Below the pieces are notes generated by a model, which was given only the letters and a program-made list of their open reading frames with translations, ran no database searches and was not told where the DNA came from. Position numbers and translations under genes: made by a program. From Gammaproteobacteria bacterium (lineage in GTDB: Bacteria; Pseudomonadota; Gammaproteobacteria; Arenicellales; Poriferihabitantaceae), in NCBI GenBank assembly GCA_022822625.1, contig JAJEAV010000012.1, positions 1-48,506 of the forward strand: a DNA stretch of 48,506 nt. Reading direction: 5' to 3'. Positions 8,853 to 17,143 of the stretch are shown here, piece after piece; position 1 is the stretch's first letter, and the number at the start of each line of letters is the position of its first letter.

Positions 8853-9577
8853 TCGACCTCGCCCAGACTCAGGTTGGTAAAGACATCCTGAACATCGTCC
8901 AGATCTTCCAGGGCATCAATCAGCGTTGCCACCTGTTCGGACTGTTCCTTGCTCACCTGAACTTCACTGGCTGGACGCTGGATGATCTCCGATATCTCTG
9001 GAGTCAACCCGGCATTCCCGAGTATTTCGGCAATCTGGTGATAGGTATCGGGTGATGTCGTAACCTCAACCATGCCTTCATTGCTGTCAACATCGTCTGC
9101 ACCCGCCTCTATCGCCAGATCAATAACCTTTTCCTCGTCCTCACTATCGGGAAAAACCAGAATACCTACCCGGTTGAACAGGTAGGCGACTGATCCATCT
9201 GTTCCCAGATTGCCGCCGTATTTGGAAAATGCATGACGAACCTCGCTGACGGTTCGGTTTCGGTTGTCGGTAGCACATTCAACCAGAAATGCCACGCCAC
9301 CCGGTCCGTATCCCTCATAGCGTATTTCCATCAGGTCACTGCCATCCTCTGACCCGGCACCCCGCTTGATGGCTCGATCAATGGTATCGCGAGTCATGTT
9401 CGCGGCCAGCGCCTTGTCGATTGCACTACGCAACCTTGGACTTGAATCAGGGTCTGGCCCGCCCAGTCTGGCAGAGACGGTAATTTCCTTGATCAGCTTG
9501 GTAAAGATCTTGCCGCGTTTGGCGTCTTGTGCAGCCTTTCTGAATTTGATATTTGCCCACTTGCTGTGTCCGGCCAT
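8849..9577 (-). CDS. yebC: YebC/PmpR family protein (TACO1 family)
   Basis: This 242-residue protein opens with the family hallmark MAGHSKWANIKFRKAAQDAK and keeps the long-type YebC length. Motifs such as YEGYGPGGVAFLVEC and NLGTDGSVAYLF are typical. Members were first described as DNA-binding regulators (PmpR), and more recently as factors that help ribosomes through difficult sequences such as polyproline; which role applies here cannot be told from sequence. It precedes ruvC with a 4-base overlap. The 209-base gap to aspS may hold its own promoter. Confidence 0.93.
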   Translation of the reverse strand: MAGHSKWANIKFRKAAQDAKRGKIFTKLIKEITVSARLGGPDPDSSPRLRSAIDKALAANMTRDTIDRAIKRGAGSEDGSDLMEIRYEGYGPGGVAFLVECATDNRNRTVSEVRHAFSKYGGNLGTDGSVAYLFNRVGILVFPDSEDEEKVIDLAIEAGADDVDSNEGMVEVTTSPDTYHQIAEILGNAGLTPEISEIIQRPASEVQVSKEQSEQVATLIDALEDLDDVQDVFTNLSLGEVE

Positions 9578-9786
9578 GGTGTCTTTTTCGTTTCCTCAAA
9601 AGGTAGTTTATGGGTGTGCCGATGGATCCGGAATTATCACCACGGAATACTAACAATGCGTACTCATCATACCACCCCAAGGCTACTTTCGGTATTTTTC
9701 TTCTGATTCGTGCCCGTCGAAAAAGAGAAGTAGTACGTAGACGGTAATATCGCCGCCTCTATTGCATCCGGCAATTCCAGTCAGAT

Positions 9787-11565
9787 TCAGGTGAGCGGAG
9801 ACGACTTTGTACGCAAGCCCAATTCATTCAGTTGAGTACGATCGACCAGACCCGGTGCTTCAGTCAACATACAGGATGCCCGCTGGGTTTTCGGAAAGGC
9901 AATCACGTCCCGAATCGAGTCAACTCCACACATCATGGCCACCAGACGATCCAAGCCAAAAGCAATACCGCCATGAGGCGGGGCACCATATCTGAAACTC
10001 TCGATCAAGAACCCGAACTTCTGCTCGGCATCTTCAGGCCCGATACCAAGCAGATCAAAAACCTGCTGTTGCAGTTCCGAGCGATGGATTCGCACGGAAC
10101 CGCCCCCAATCTCAGTGCCATTCAATACCAGATCATATGCTCTCGACAACACTTCACCCGGTTGTCTGTCAAGCGAGTCAAGACATTCACGCTTGGGAGC
10201 CGTGAAGGGATGATGCAGCGAATGCCAGCGTTTTTGATCCGCATCCCATTCAACCAGAGGAAAATCTACGACCCAAAGCGGCCTCCATGGCATGCTCGTA
10301 TCAACCAGCCCCAAGTCCATGGCGATTTTGGTCCGCAGTGCAGCCAGCGAATCGTTGACAACCGTCCGGGTATCTGCCCCGAAGAAGACCACATCACCTG
10401 CCTGTACACCCGTCCGGGTGATGATTTCAGTCAACACGTCATCCGGCAAAAACTTCAAGATCGGTGACTGCAGCCCTTCCCGTCCCTGCGAGATATCGTT
10501 AATCTTGATATAGGCCAATCCACCCGCCCCGTACTTTGCTGCAAACTCGGTATAGCCATCGATCTGGGAACGGGTGATATGCGAGCCACCGGGCACTGCG
10601 AGTGCCGCAACTCGACCGTCAGGATTATTGGCAGGAGTTGCAAATACCTTGAATTCAACCGCTTTCATGACATCTGTCAATTCCGTCAGTTCCAGTCCAA
10701 TCCGGAGATCCGGTCGATCCGTACCAAACCGTAGCATCGACTCCCGATAACTCAGCTTTGGAAACGGGTCAGGCAGGTCAACATCCAGTATTGCCCGGAA
10801 CAGCGAACGGATCATGGATTCACATAACCCCATGATCTCTGACTCTTCCATGAAGGACATCTCCATATCGAGCTGGGTAAATTCGGGCTGGCGGTCGGCC
10901 CGCAAATCCTCATCACGAAAACACCGGGCAATCTGGTAATAACGTTCAAATCCCGCCACCATCAGCAGTTGCTTGAACAACTGGGGCGACTGGGGCAACG
11001 CAAAAAAGTATCCCGGACTATTGCGGCTCGGCACCAGATAGTCTCTGGCTCCTTCCGGGGTTGATCGAGTCAGGATAGGAGTTTCAATCTCCGTAAACTC
11101 CCGGTCTTCAAGATATCGCCTGAGACTAGACACAATCTGGTGACGCATGCGAATTGTCTGTTGCATGACGGGTCGACGAAGATCAAGGTAACGGTACTTG
11201 AGACGGGTTGACTCACCGATTTCCGTGCCGTCCATCTGAAACGGCAAGGATTGAGACTCGTTGAGAATCTCGATGGCATCAGCCAACAGCTCAATCTTGC
11301 CGGTTGGCAGATCAGGGTTGGCAGTACCTTCCGGCCGGGCCCTCAGTTTGCCACTCACTTCGACCACGAATTCACTGCGACACTTCTCTGCCGCCTTGAA
11401 TGTCTCGGAAAAATCGGGGTCTGCAACGACCTGCAACTGACCGGAACGATCACGCAGGTCAATAAAGATTACTCCGCCATGATCACGGCAATTGTGCACC
11501 CAGCCCTGAACAGTGACAGACTCACCGATTTGCTGCTCGCCGAGTCGGCCGCATAAACATCGCAT
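9787..11565 (-). CDS. aspS: Aspartate--tRNA ligase, bacterial type
   Basis: This 592-residue class IIb synthetase charges tRNA-Asp. It has an N-terminal OB anticodon-binding domain ([20 protein letters not shown]) and a catalytic core with [18 protein letters not shown] and motif 2 [21 protein letters not shown] bacterial-type GAD insertion lies at about 300-420. Motif 3 is [16 protein letters not shown]. His29 sits in the DHGG segment where E. coli AspRS has DLGS. As I recall, a histidine here goes with non-discriminating enzymes that also charge tRNA-Asn, so this enzyme may work with GatCAB. The gene lies 37 bases after the FmdB-type gene. Confidence 0.96.
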   Translation of the reverse strand: MRCLCGRLGEQQIGESVTVQGWVHNCRDHGGVIFIDLRDRSGQLQVVADPDFSETFKAAEKCRSEFVVEVSGKLRARPEGTANPDLPTGKIELLADAIEILNESQSLPFQMDGTEIGESTRLKYRYLDLRRPVMQQTIRMRHQIVSSLRRYLEDREFTEIETPILTRSTPEGARDYLVPSRNSPGYFFALPQSPQLFKQLLMVAGFERYYQIARCFRDEDLRADRQPEFTQLDMEMSFMEESEIMGLCESMIRSLFRAILDVDLPDPFPKLSYRESMLRFGTDRPDLRIGLELTELTDVMKAVEFKVFATPANNPDGRVAALAVPGGSHITRSQIDGYTEFAAKYGAGGLAYIKINDISQGREGLQSPILKFLPDDVLTEIITRTGVQAGDVVFFGADTRTVVNDSLAALRTKIAMDLGLVDTSMPWRPLWVVDFPLVEWDADQKRWHSLHHPFTAPKRECLDSLDRQPGEVLSRAYDLVLNGTEIGGGSVRIHRSELQQQVFDLLGIGPEDAEQKFGFLIESFRYGAPPHGGIAFGLDRLVAMMCGVDSIRDVIAFPKTQRASCMLTEAPGLVDRTQLNELGLRTKSSPLT

Positions 11566-11602
11566 GACTTTGAAACGTGATTCGTGGTTGAAGGCTGGCT
11601 AG

Positions 11603-11905
11603 TCAGGCAGCAGATGTTACGCTTTCGGCCGATTTGCCGGGTTTGTCGGAAGAATCTTTCCCAGACTCTGTCTTGGCCGGACTTGAAGTGTCCTTGGCAG
11701 ACTTGTCGGTCTTTTCCTTGCCGCTGTTTTTGAAATCGGTCTCGTACCAGCCACTGCCTTTCAAGCGAAACGCAGCAGCGGTGACAAGCTTTTTCAATGT
11801 GTCCATTTCACAGGCTGGGCACTGAGTAAGTGGTGCATCCGATATCTTCTGCAAGACCTCCAGTCGATGGCCGCAATTGGTGCATTGATATTCATAAAAT
11901 GGCAT
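11603..11905 (-). CDS. FmdB family zinc-ribbon protein
   Basis: This 100-residue protein starts with the FmdB/CxxC zinc-ribbon motif MPFYEYQCTNCGH. Cys8/Cys11 and Cys29/Cys32 form the likely zinc site. A GSGWYETDF segment follows, then a long low-complexity tail rich in K, S, D and A (about 60-100). The family often sits upstream of aspS in proteobacteria, as here, but its biochemical role is not settled. It is the first gene of the co-oriented block and has a TATAAT element 31 bases before the ATG. Confidence 0.88.
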   Translation of the reverse strand: MPFYEYQCTNCGHRLEVLQKISDAPLTQCPACEMDTLKKLVTAAAFRLKGSGWYETDFKNSGKEKTDKSAKDTSSPAKTESGKDSSDKPGKSAESVTSAA

Positions 11906-11935
11906 GGACTTTTTCGCGAAATTTCAAAGTGGTGG

Positions 11936-11964
11936 ATTATAGCCGAATGTTTGAAAATCGGCAG
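11936..11964 (-). promoter_or_regulatory. Likely promoter for the FmdB-aspS transcript
   Basis: On the minus strand a perfect TATAAT (11936-11941) lies 31-36 bases before the FmdB-type ATG, with a poor -35 (CTGCCG, 11959-11964) at 17-base spacing. The position is right, but the -35 is weak. Confidence 0.5.
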
Positions 11965-12163
11965 TATTTTAATTGCTGTGACTGTTTCGTTGGGTCCATT
12001 TTCCGAATATGCTCTAACCCTTCAAGCATCATAACCATATCACGAGGTTCTCATGAGTCAAGCGAAGAAACTTTCTACGCTTGGACGTAACTACAAAGTT
12101 TTGCTACCGACAATACCGTCAAGGAAACCATAATGTGAAACTGCTCTTCTTTCACATGAGGGG

Positions 12164-12560
12164 TCATGATGGTATGGCGGTCAGCCTCTCCATGAGTTTT
12201 GGCAAGGAAATCACCCATACGTCATCGCTGATAGGATATCCGTCACTTCCTCCATGCACAACATACTTGTGTGTCGCACCTGCATTGTTAAAGGTTTACT
12301 TGAAGTGCTTGCCAAGTTTTGGAGCAAGACCGTATTTTATTTCGATTCCCCACACTTGAGCATTGGGCATTTTTACAATGAAGTCAATCTCTACTCCTCA
12401 GGAGGGGTTTTGCGTTAGCGGAAAGTACTTGACATGGCGATCATTCTTGATCCCTGAAAATGACCTTGGATAATCGGTTTTTACATGCTTTCGGGCATTT
12501 TCGGGTATTTCAGTGATTTTTCTACCCCAGACCTGGCAAGGGTGGGCGAAATGACAGGGT
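12164..12560 (-). pseudogene. Decayed C-terminal part of a DUF4143-type AAA ATPase
   Basis: One minus-strand frame reads GVEIDFIVKMPNAQVWGIEIK, then YGLAPKLGKHFK, a stop, THKYVVHGGSDGYPIS and LPKLMERLTAI, ending at a stop at 12164. This is the order of the C-terminal nuclease-like part of DUF4143 ATPases, where relatives read approximately GAEIDFI, WAIEIK, APKL, VVYPG.YPI. Two in-frame stops interrupt it, one just before GVEID and one after HFK. The frame stays open upstream to about 12560 without clear similarity, and the N-terminal ATPase is absent. The gene is therefore dead. Such ATPases are common in mobile and accessory DNA, which fits the restriction island next door. Confidence 0.6.
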
Positions 12561-12601
12561 GCTCCGACTATATTCATGTTCCTGTTCGATTAATTGTATA
12601 A

Positions 12602-12632
12602 GCGAAAACCCCACATTCCCGTGCCGCGATTT
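12602..12632. repeat. Left copy of a 31-bp direct repeat that brackets the hsd operon
   Basis: This 31-base stretch, containing CCACATTCCCGTGCC, recurs in the same orientation at 18922-18952 with three differences, all transitions. It directly abuts the end of a serine-recombinase fragment. It may be a mobile-element terminal repeat or an interspersed genomic repeat. Confidence 0.65.
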
Positions 12633-12639
12633 GGGGTGG

Positions 12640-12895
12640 AAAAACCACAAAAACCCTGTTTACCCTTACTGCCTGGCCAGGACTTTGTGACCTCAGCCCG
12701 TCTCTGACGAACAGCATCCCATAACTCCTGTGGCACAATACGCAGAGGCGCGTCGACGAAGGTGATCCATTCAGATTCTGGTTTTGTAAACCATCGACGA
12801 TGGCCTATGCGGGGATCTCGTCGACTTTCAGTCTTGTTCCAGACCCATTTCCCAGTATATTTTTCGTTATCTAGAATACGGCTGATCGTACCGAA
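12640..12895 (-). pseudogene. Fragment of a large serine recombinase (Recombinase domain)
   Basis: The minus strand reads FGTISRILDNEKYTGKWVWN, then KTESRRDPRIGHRRWFTKPE, SEWITFVDAPLRIVPQELWD and AVRQRRAEVTKSWPGSKGKQ. This matches the Recombinase domain (Pfam 07508 type) that follows the catalytic domain in large serine integrases and resolvases, typically RILRNEKY.G.WVWNK and RIV..ELW. The N-terminal catalytic serine domain is missing upstream and the zinc-ribbon/coiled-coil part is missing downstream. Similarity ends near 12640, next to the 31-bp repeat, so this is an inert remnant. It suggests a past integration at this site. Confidence 0.7.
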
Positions 12896-13057
12896 CTACT
12901 TTGGGATGTCAGCGATATTGTCAAGATGATTGAAGATGCACAGCCCGTACCAAACCGGCCCAAAACCTACAAAAAGAAGTCAGGATATTTGAAACTGAGC
13001 TACTACCGAATAATCAATAAAAAAGCCATGAGATATGTTGGCTATTTTTCGGTGTAA
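12893..13057 (+). pseudogene. Possible transposase C-terminal tail
   Basis: An open plus-strand stretch reads LLWDVSDIVKMIEDAQPV, continues with a basic KTYKKKSGYLKLSYY tail, and stops at 13057. The LWDVSDIVKMIE phrase resembles the C-terminal tails of some IS1-like transposases, but I am not certain of the family. No start codon or catalytic part precedes it, and it joins the recombinase fragment at about 12893. It ends 15 bases before the hsdR stop. Confidence 0.35.
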
Positions 13058-13072
13058 AAGATTAATATCTGT

Positions 13073-15898
13073 TCAATGGACTCCATCAAAATAAATTTCA
13101 ATGAAGTCTTTGATTTTTTCTGTTATGAAATGAATTTTTGAACTTCGTTCTTTCAATTTTGGTCGGTGCTCCAAAATGTTGATCATTTCTCTCGGCAAGG
13201 GCATTTTTTCAGTAAATAAGTACTCATCGATTACGCTTTTCAACATTTGAATTTTTAGACCTTCAGATTCTGCAAGATATTTAACTGCTTTTGATTTTTC
13301 ATTATCCCAGTAATCATCAAACGTTTCTCTGAGGCTACCATTCCGCGGTACTAGCGGCAAATGTTCTGCAATAAACCGCTCAAGTAACTCCTTTTTACTT
13401 CGAAGCTGAACTTCCGTTTCCAGAATCTTCTCGATGTACTTGATGATTTTTTCTCGCTCTTTTTCAGTCTTCGCCTGCAAATCCTGTAGTAGTGCAAGAA
13501 TGTAGCCGACATTAATCTCATCCCGATGAATTAGTTCGAGTTCAAAATCAATATCATCCAGAATTGAGACTTTCTCTTTTTCTCTGTCTTTCTTCGTCTC
13601 TTCATAAATATCTAGATACTTGCTTTTGTAATCTTCATATTCCTGTTCTTCCATTGTCAGATCATCAAAAGCAAATTGGCTAAAGCAGACCAGAACATTT
13701 TTCTGGCGGATCAAGTTTCGAAAGGCGGCAATGAATTCTGCCTTCTCATCCTCGGTTGTCAATTCATTAACGTCGTCTACAGTTGGCGCAATCCCTTTCA
13801 ATTTCTTCAGTGCCTCGTTGAACATATCAACATAGTGTTCATAAGGCTTTAGAACAACCTGATCAATCGCATCTTTATTTGCATACAATTCAATTGCCTG
13901 GTCAGTGGCCTCTTTGAGATTGCGATAACAAACCACGTTACCCTGAGACTTCTTGGTGCGTAGAATTCGATTGGTACGTGAGTACGCTTGAATTAATCCG
14001 TGATACTTGAGATTCTTGTCAACATAAATTGTGTTGAGAAACTTGCTGTCGAATCCGGTCAAAAACATATTAACAACCAGCAGGATATCAACCTGACGTT
14101 CTTTAACCCGCTTGCCGATGTCTTTGTAGTAACCGTAGAAATTCTCAGTTGAAAAATTCTTTCCAAATAACTCGTTGTAATCTGCAATAAATTCATCCAG
14201 TTTCTCTCGACTATGTTTGTTTACGGGACCAGAATCTGAATCAGCCAAATCCGTCTCAAGAAATCCACTCTCGCTACTGTCGTCCTCATTCGCCTGATAG
14301 GAAAATACCGTAGCGATATGCAGTTTATGTTTTTCCCTGTATTTCTTCTCTTTGAATATTTCGTAATACTTGATCAGTGCAGAAATGCTCGATACGCAGA
14401 GTATTGCGGTAAACATTCGGTCGTGCGTCTTGCGCTTATGATTGGCAATGATGTGATCGGTAACCGCATCAATTCTCTCATTTGCTTCCATGACTTCAGC
14501 CGTATTGATAGCTTCGACCTGGATGTCAATAATGTCATCTTTCTTCCTGATAGTCTTGATGTACTCCACAGCAAACTTGAGCACGTTACCATCGCGAATC
14601 GCGTCAGTAATGACGTACTTGTGCAAACATTCATCGAACAGGCCTTTGGTTGTTCGCTTGCCAGGTCCGCCAGCGGCTGCGTTTTCAGCAAAAATGGGTG
14701 TCCCGGTAAATCCGAACATCTGCGCTTTGCAGAAATAATCCTTGATGCGATTGTGTGTCTCTCCGAACTGGCTTCGATGACATTCGTCAAAAATCAGAAT
14801 GACCCGCTTTCCCCGCAAATCGGAATTGAGTTGATTCAGATAACGTGGTTTGCTGATTGCCGTATTGAGTTTTTGCAGAGTCGTAACAATTAACGAGGTT
14901 TCGTCATTGAGTTGTTCAACCAGCTTCCTTGTATTATTTGTAGCGTCAACGCTACCCTTGCTGTAACTGTTGAATTCCTCGATAGTTTGATAATCAAGGT
15001 CTTTCCTGTCTACGACAAACAATACCTTGTATACATGCGAAGACTGGGTGAGAATCTGTGCGGCCTTGAACGAAGTCAGCGTTTTGCCCGATCCTGTTGT
15101 ATGCCAGATGTAGCCGTGCTTTTTGGTGTTCTTGACTCTTTCAACAATGCCTTCAACCGCATAGTACTGATATGGTCTCAGCACCATCAGCATCTTCATG
15201 CTTTCGTTCAGGACTACATACTTTGTAATGAGTTTCGAGAGCTGGCACTTTTCCAGGAAAACTTCGGCGAATTCGCTAAGTTGAGTGATTTTTCTGTTTT
15301 CCTTGTCAGACCAGAAAAATGTTTGCTGATAATCCTGTTTATCCGTTGGGTTATTGGCGTAATACTTGGTATCGACGCCATTGCTGATTACGAACAACTG
15401 GATGTAGTTGAATAATCCACTGCCAGCGTGAAAAGAGTGTTTCTGGTATCGGAGCGTTTGGTTGAATGCTTCCTTGACTTCTAGCCCGCGCCGCTTCAAT
15501 TCAATCTGCACCAATGGCAGGCCGTTTACCAGAAGAGTAACATCGTAGCGGTTCGTGTATTTTCCTCTCATGGTGACCTGGTTGGTCACTTGGTATTCGT
15601 TCTTGCAGTAATGAATCTGGTCGATGAGTTCGATGTATTTGACTTTTCCGTCATCAGCAATGTAGTCAACTTTATCGCGAAGAATCTTGGCTTTTTCGAA
15701 GATATTGCCTTTTTTGAGTTTGTTTAGAACTTGACTGAATTCATTTTCCGACAGACTAAACTTGTTGTGTTTTTCTAACTGGCGTTTCAGGTTGATGATC
15801 AGTTCAGATTCACCGTCAAGATGAACCCGCTCGAACCCGAGTTCTTTCAGCTGCTTGATTAATTTGTTTTCGAGTGCTTGTTCGGATTGGGTGGCCAT
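13073..15898 (-). CDS. hsdR: Type I restriction-modification system endonuclease subunit HsdR
   Basis: This 941-residue translocating endonuclease looks intact. The N-terminal PD-(D/E)xK nuclease has Asp119 (NRYDVTLLV) and Glu133-x-Lys135 (QIELKR). The superfamily 2 motor follows, with Walker A HTTGSGKT (266-273), DECH (371-374) and TGTP (398-401). Late helicase motifs are MFLTGFDSKFLNTIYVD and QAYSRTNRI. The C-terminal helical part docks on the HsdM2S core. In this class R cuts far from the site after ATP-driven translocation when the target lacks methylation. It is the last gene of hsdM-hsdS-hsdR, 73 bases after hsdS. Base composition is visibly AT-richer than in the flanking housekeeping genes. 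Confidence 0.96.
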   Translation of the reverse strand: MATQSEQALENKLIKQLKELGFERVHLDGESELIINLKRQLEKHNKFSLSENEFSQVLNKLKKGNIFEKAKILRDKVDYIADDGKVKYIELIDQIHYCKNEYQVTNQVTMRGKYTNRYDVTLLVNGLPLVQIELKRRGLEVKEAFNQTLRYQKHSFHAGSGLFNYIQLFVISNGVDTKYYANNPTDKQDYQQTFFWSDKENRKITQLSEFAEVFLEKCQLSKLITKYVVLNESMKMLMVLRPYQYYAVEGIVERVKNTKKHGYIWHTTGSGKTLTSFKAAQILTQSSHVYKVLFVVDRKDLDYQTIEEFNSYSKGSVDATNNTRKLVEQLNDETSLIVTTLQKLNTAISKPRYLNQLNSDLRGKRVILIFDECHRSQFGETHNRIKDYFCKAQMFGFTGTPIFAENAAAGGPGKRTTKGLFDECLHKYVITDAIRDGNVLKFAVEYIKTIRKKDDIIDIQVEAINTAEVMEANERIDAVTDHIIANHKRKTHDRMFTAILCVSSISALIKYYEIFKEKKYREKHKLHIATVFSYQANEDDSSESGFLETDLADSDSGPVNKHSREKLDEFIADYNELFGKNFSTENFYGYYKDIGKRVKERQVDILLVVNMFLTGFDSKFLNTIYVDKNLKYHGLIQAYSRTNRILRTKKSQGNVVCYRNLKEATDQAIELYANKDAIDQVVLKPYEHYVDMFNEALKKLKGIAPTVDDVNELTTEDEKAEFIAAFRNLIRQKNVLVCFSQFAFDDLTMEEQEYEDYKSKYLDIYEETKKDREKEKVSILDDIDFELELIHRDEINVGYILALLQDLQAKTEKEREKIIKYIEKILETEVQLRSKKELLERFIAEHLPLVPRNGSLRETFDDYWDNEKSKAVKYLAESEGLKIQMLKSVIDEYLFTEKMPLPREMINILEHRPKLKERSSKIHFITEKIKDFIEIYFDGVH

Positions 15899-15971
15899 TT
15901 ATGATTCCGAAGTGGTTCCTGAGTTAACGAGAGAACTATTAATTTAAGATGGCTTCGATGATTGTCGTTTA

Positions 15972-17126
15972 TCAGACAAACATCTTCTGAAGCAGGCCTT
16001 TTTTATACTGACGAGTTTTTTGGATTTGGTCAGATGTCAATTCGATTTTGCTTTCGGCCAATGAAAGGATTCTGGCGATCTTTTTTTGTTCTTTAGGATC
16101 CGGAATTGGCAGAATTAATTTCTTCAAAATACTAAAGTGGCGTTTATATCCTTCTGCTTGTATGTTGTGAAAATCAAGGCAAAAATATAAGAATTTGAGA
16201 TTATGACCTACAATTGAAATTAGCACTTTTGTGCCATCTGCTCCGACAATAAAATCAAAGTCGATGAATTTGACAATGGTGGTGTGGTCACCATAAACAA
16301 TGACTCCACCAGTAGAAACCAACAACAACTTATCTGCAGCGTTAGAATAGCCTGCGATTGCCTTTTTGCCTTGATCTACAACCTTAAATTCTCCCTGAGA
16401 TTGAATATCAGAATTTTTAATTTGGAACTGTCTCGTTGGCTTAACTTTGAACAATTCAACAAACGCTTTCCTTTCCCATTCCGGAAACTCCTCCCCCTGA
16501 TCATCCTTGAATCGAATTTTCTGGCTGAATAGTTTTTGCATCAGGCCTTTTTTGTATTGCTCAAGCAAAGATTTTTTCTTTTCTAGGTACTCAATGCGCG
16601 TGTCGACTGAAGAGAGGAAATTGGCGATTTTTTGTTGTTCATTCTTGCTAGAAGGAAGTCGTATTTTCAATTGTGATACAACCTTCCAATCAGAGCGAGG
16701 CATTTTTGATCCAAACTGGCTATTTGCTGCACGAAAGAATTGATTACCTTGCATGATGAAATATAGGAATTCACTTTTTATGATTGCAGGTCTCAGAACC
16801 CAAATTTCTGTAGTACAGACACCAGAGAAATTGGCTAAGTAAAATTTTTTCAAGTATGGGCGTAATTTGCCAAACAGCACATCACCAGAAATAAATTTAA
16901 TTTTCGTACTCTTTTTTTGATTTGCTTGTGTAGTCTTTATCAGTCTCCCAGTTTCAGATGTCAAGTTTTCAAGTTCTATGCAAGGGAAATCTTCCGTTCT
17001 ACCAGGGGCATAGTTGTCGCTAACCTTCTGTGCTAAAGACGAGAAACTCTGTGTTTCCCACTCCGGATACTCCTTTCCCTGCTCACCTTTAAAACGAAGA
17101 TTTGGTGTTAAATCGTTTTCAGTCAA
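15972..17126 (-). CDS. hsdS: Type I restriction-modification system specificity subunit HsdS
   Basis: This 384-residue protein has the two-half architecture of HsdS. Target recognition domain 1 (about 20-160) is followed by a conserved helical spacer (EQQKIANFLSSVDTRIEYLE ... YKKGLMQKLF). Target recognition domain 2 (about 215-335) is followed by a second helical region (EQKKIARILSLAESKIELTS ... YKKGLLQKMFV). A duplicated entry motif marks each half: NLRFKGEQGKEYPEWE at the start and IRFKDDQGEEFPEWE in the middle. Each domain should read one half of a bipartite DNA site, but the site itself cannot be predicted from sequence. The gene begins 17 bases after hsdM. No truncation was seen. Confidence 0.94.
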   Translation of the reverse strand: MTENDLTPNLRFKGEQGKEYPEWETQSFSSLAQKVSDNYAPGRTEDFPCIELENLTSETGRLIKTTQANQKKSTKIKFISGDVLFGKLRPYLKKFYLANFSGVCTTEIWVLRPAIIKSEFLYFIMQGNQFFRAANSQFGSKMPRSDWKVVSQLKIRLPSSKNEQQKIANFLSSVDTRIEYLEKKKSLLEQYKKGLMQKLFSQKIRFKDDQGEEFPEWERKAFVELFKVKPTRQFQIKNSDIQSQGEFKVVDQGKKAIAGYSNAADKLLLVSTGGVIVYGDHTTIVKFIDFDFIVGADGTKVLISIVGHNLKFLYFCLDFHNIQAEGYKRHFSILKKLILPIPDPKEQKKIARILSLAESKIELTSDQIQKTRQYKKGLLQKMFV

Positions 17127-17143
17127 AACTAAATTCCAAGTCC

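Noticed and set aside
12040..12140. Short plus ORF starting at the ATG near 12053
   Set aside because: About 26 codons, no motif, and it lies in a decayed region.
15899..15971. Gap between hsdS and hsdR checked for an embedded antitoxin, anticodon nuclease or other defence gene
   Set aside because: Only 73 bases and no ORF. The system appears to be a plain hsdM-hsdS-hsdR set.
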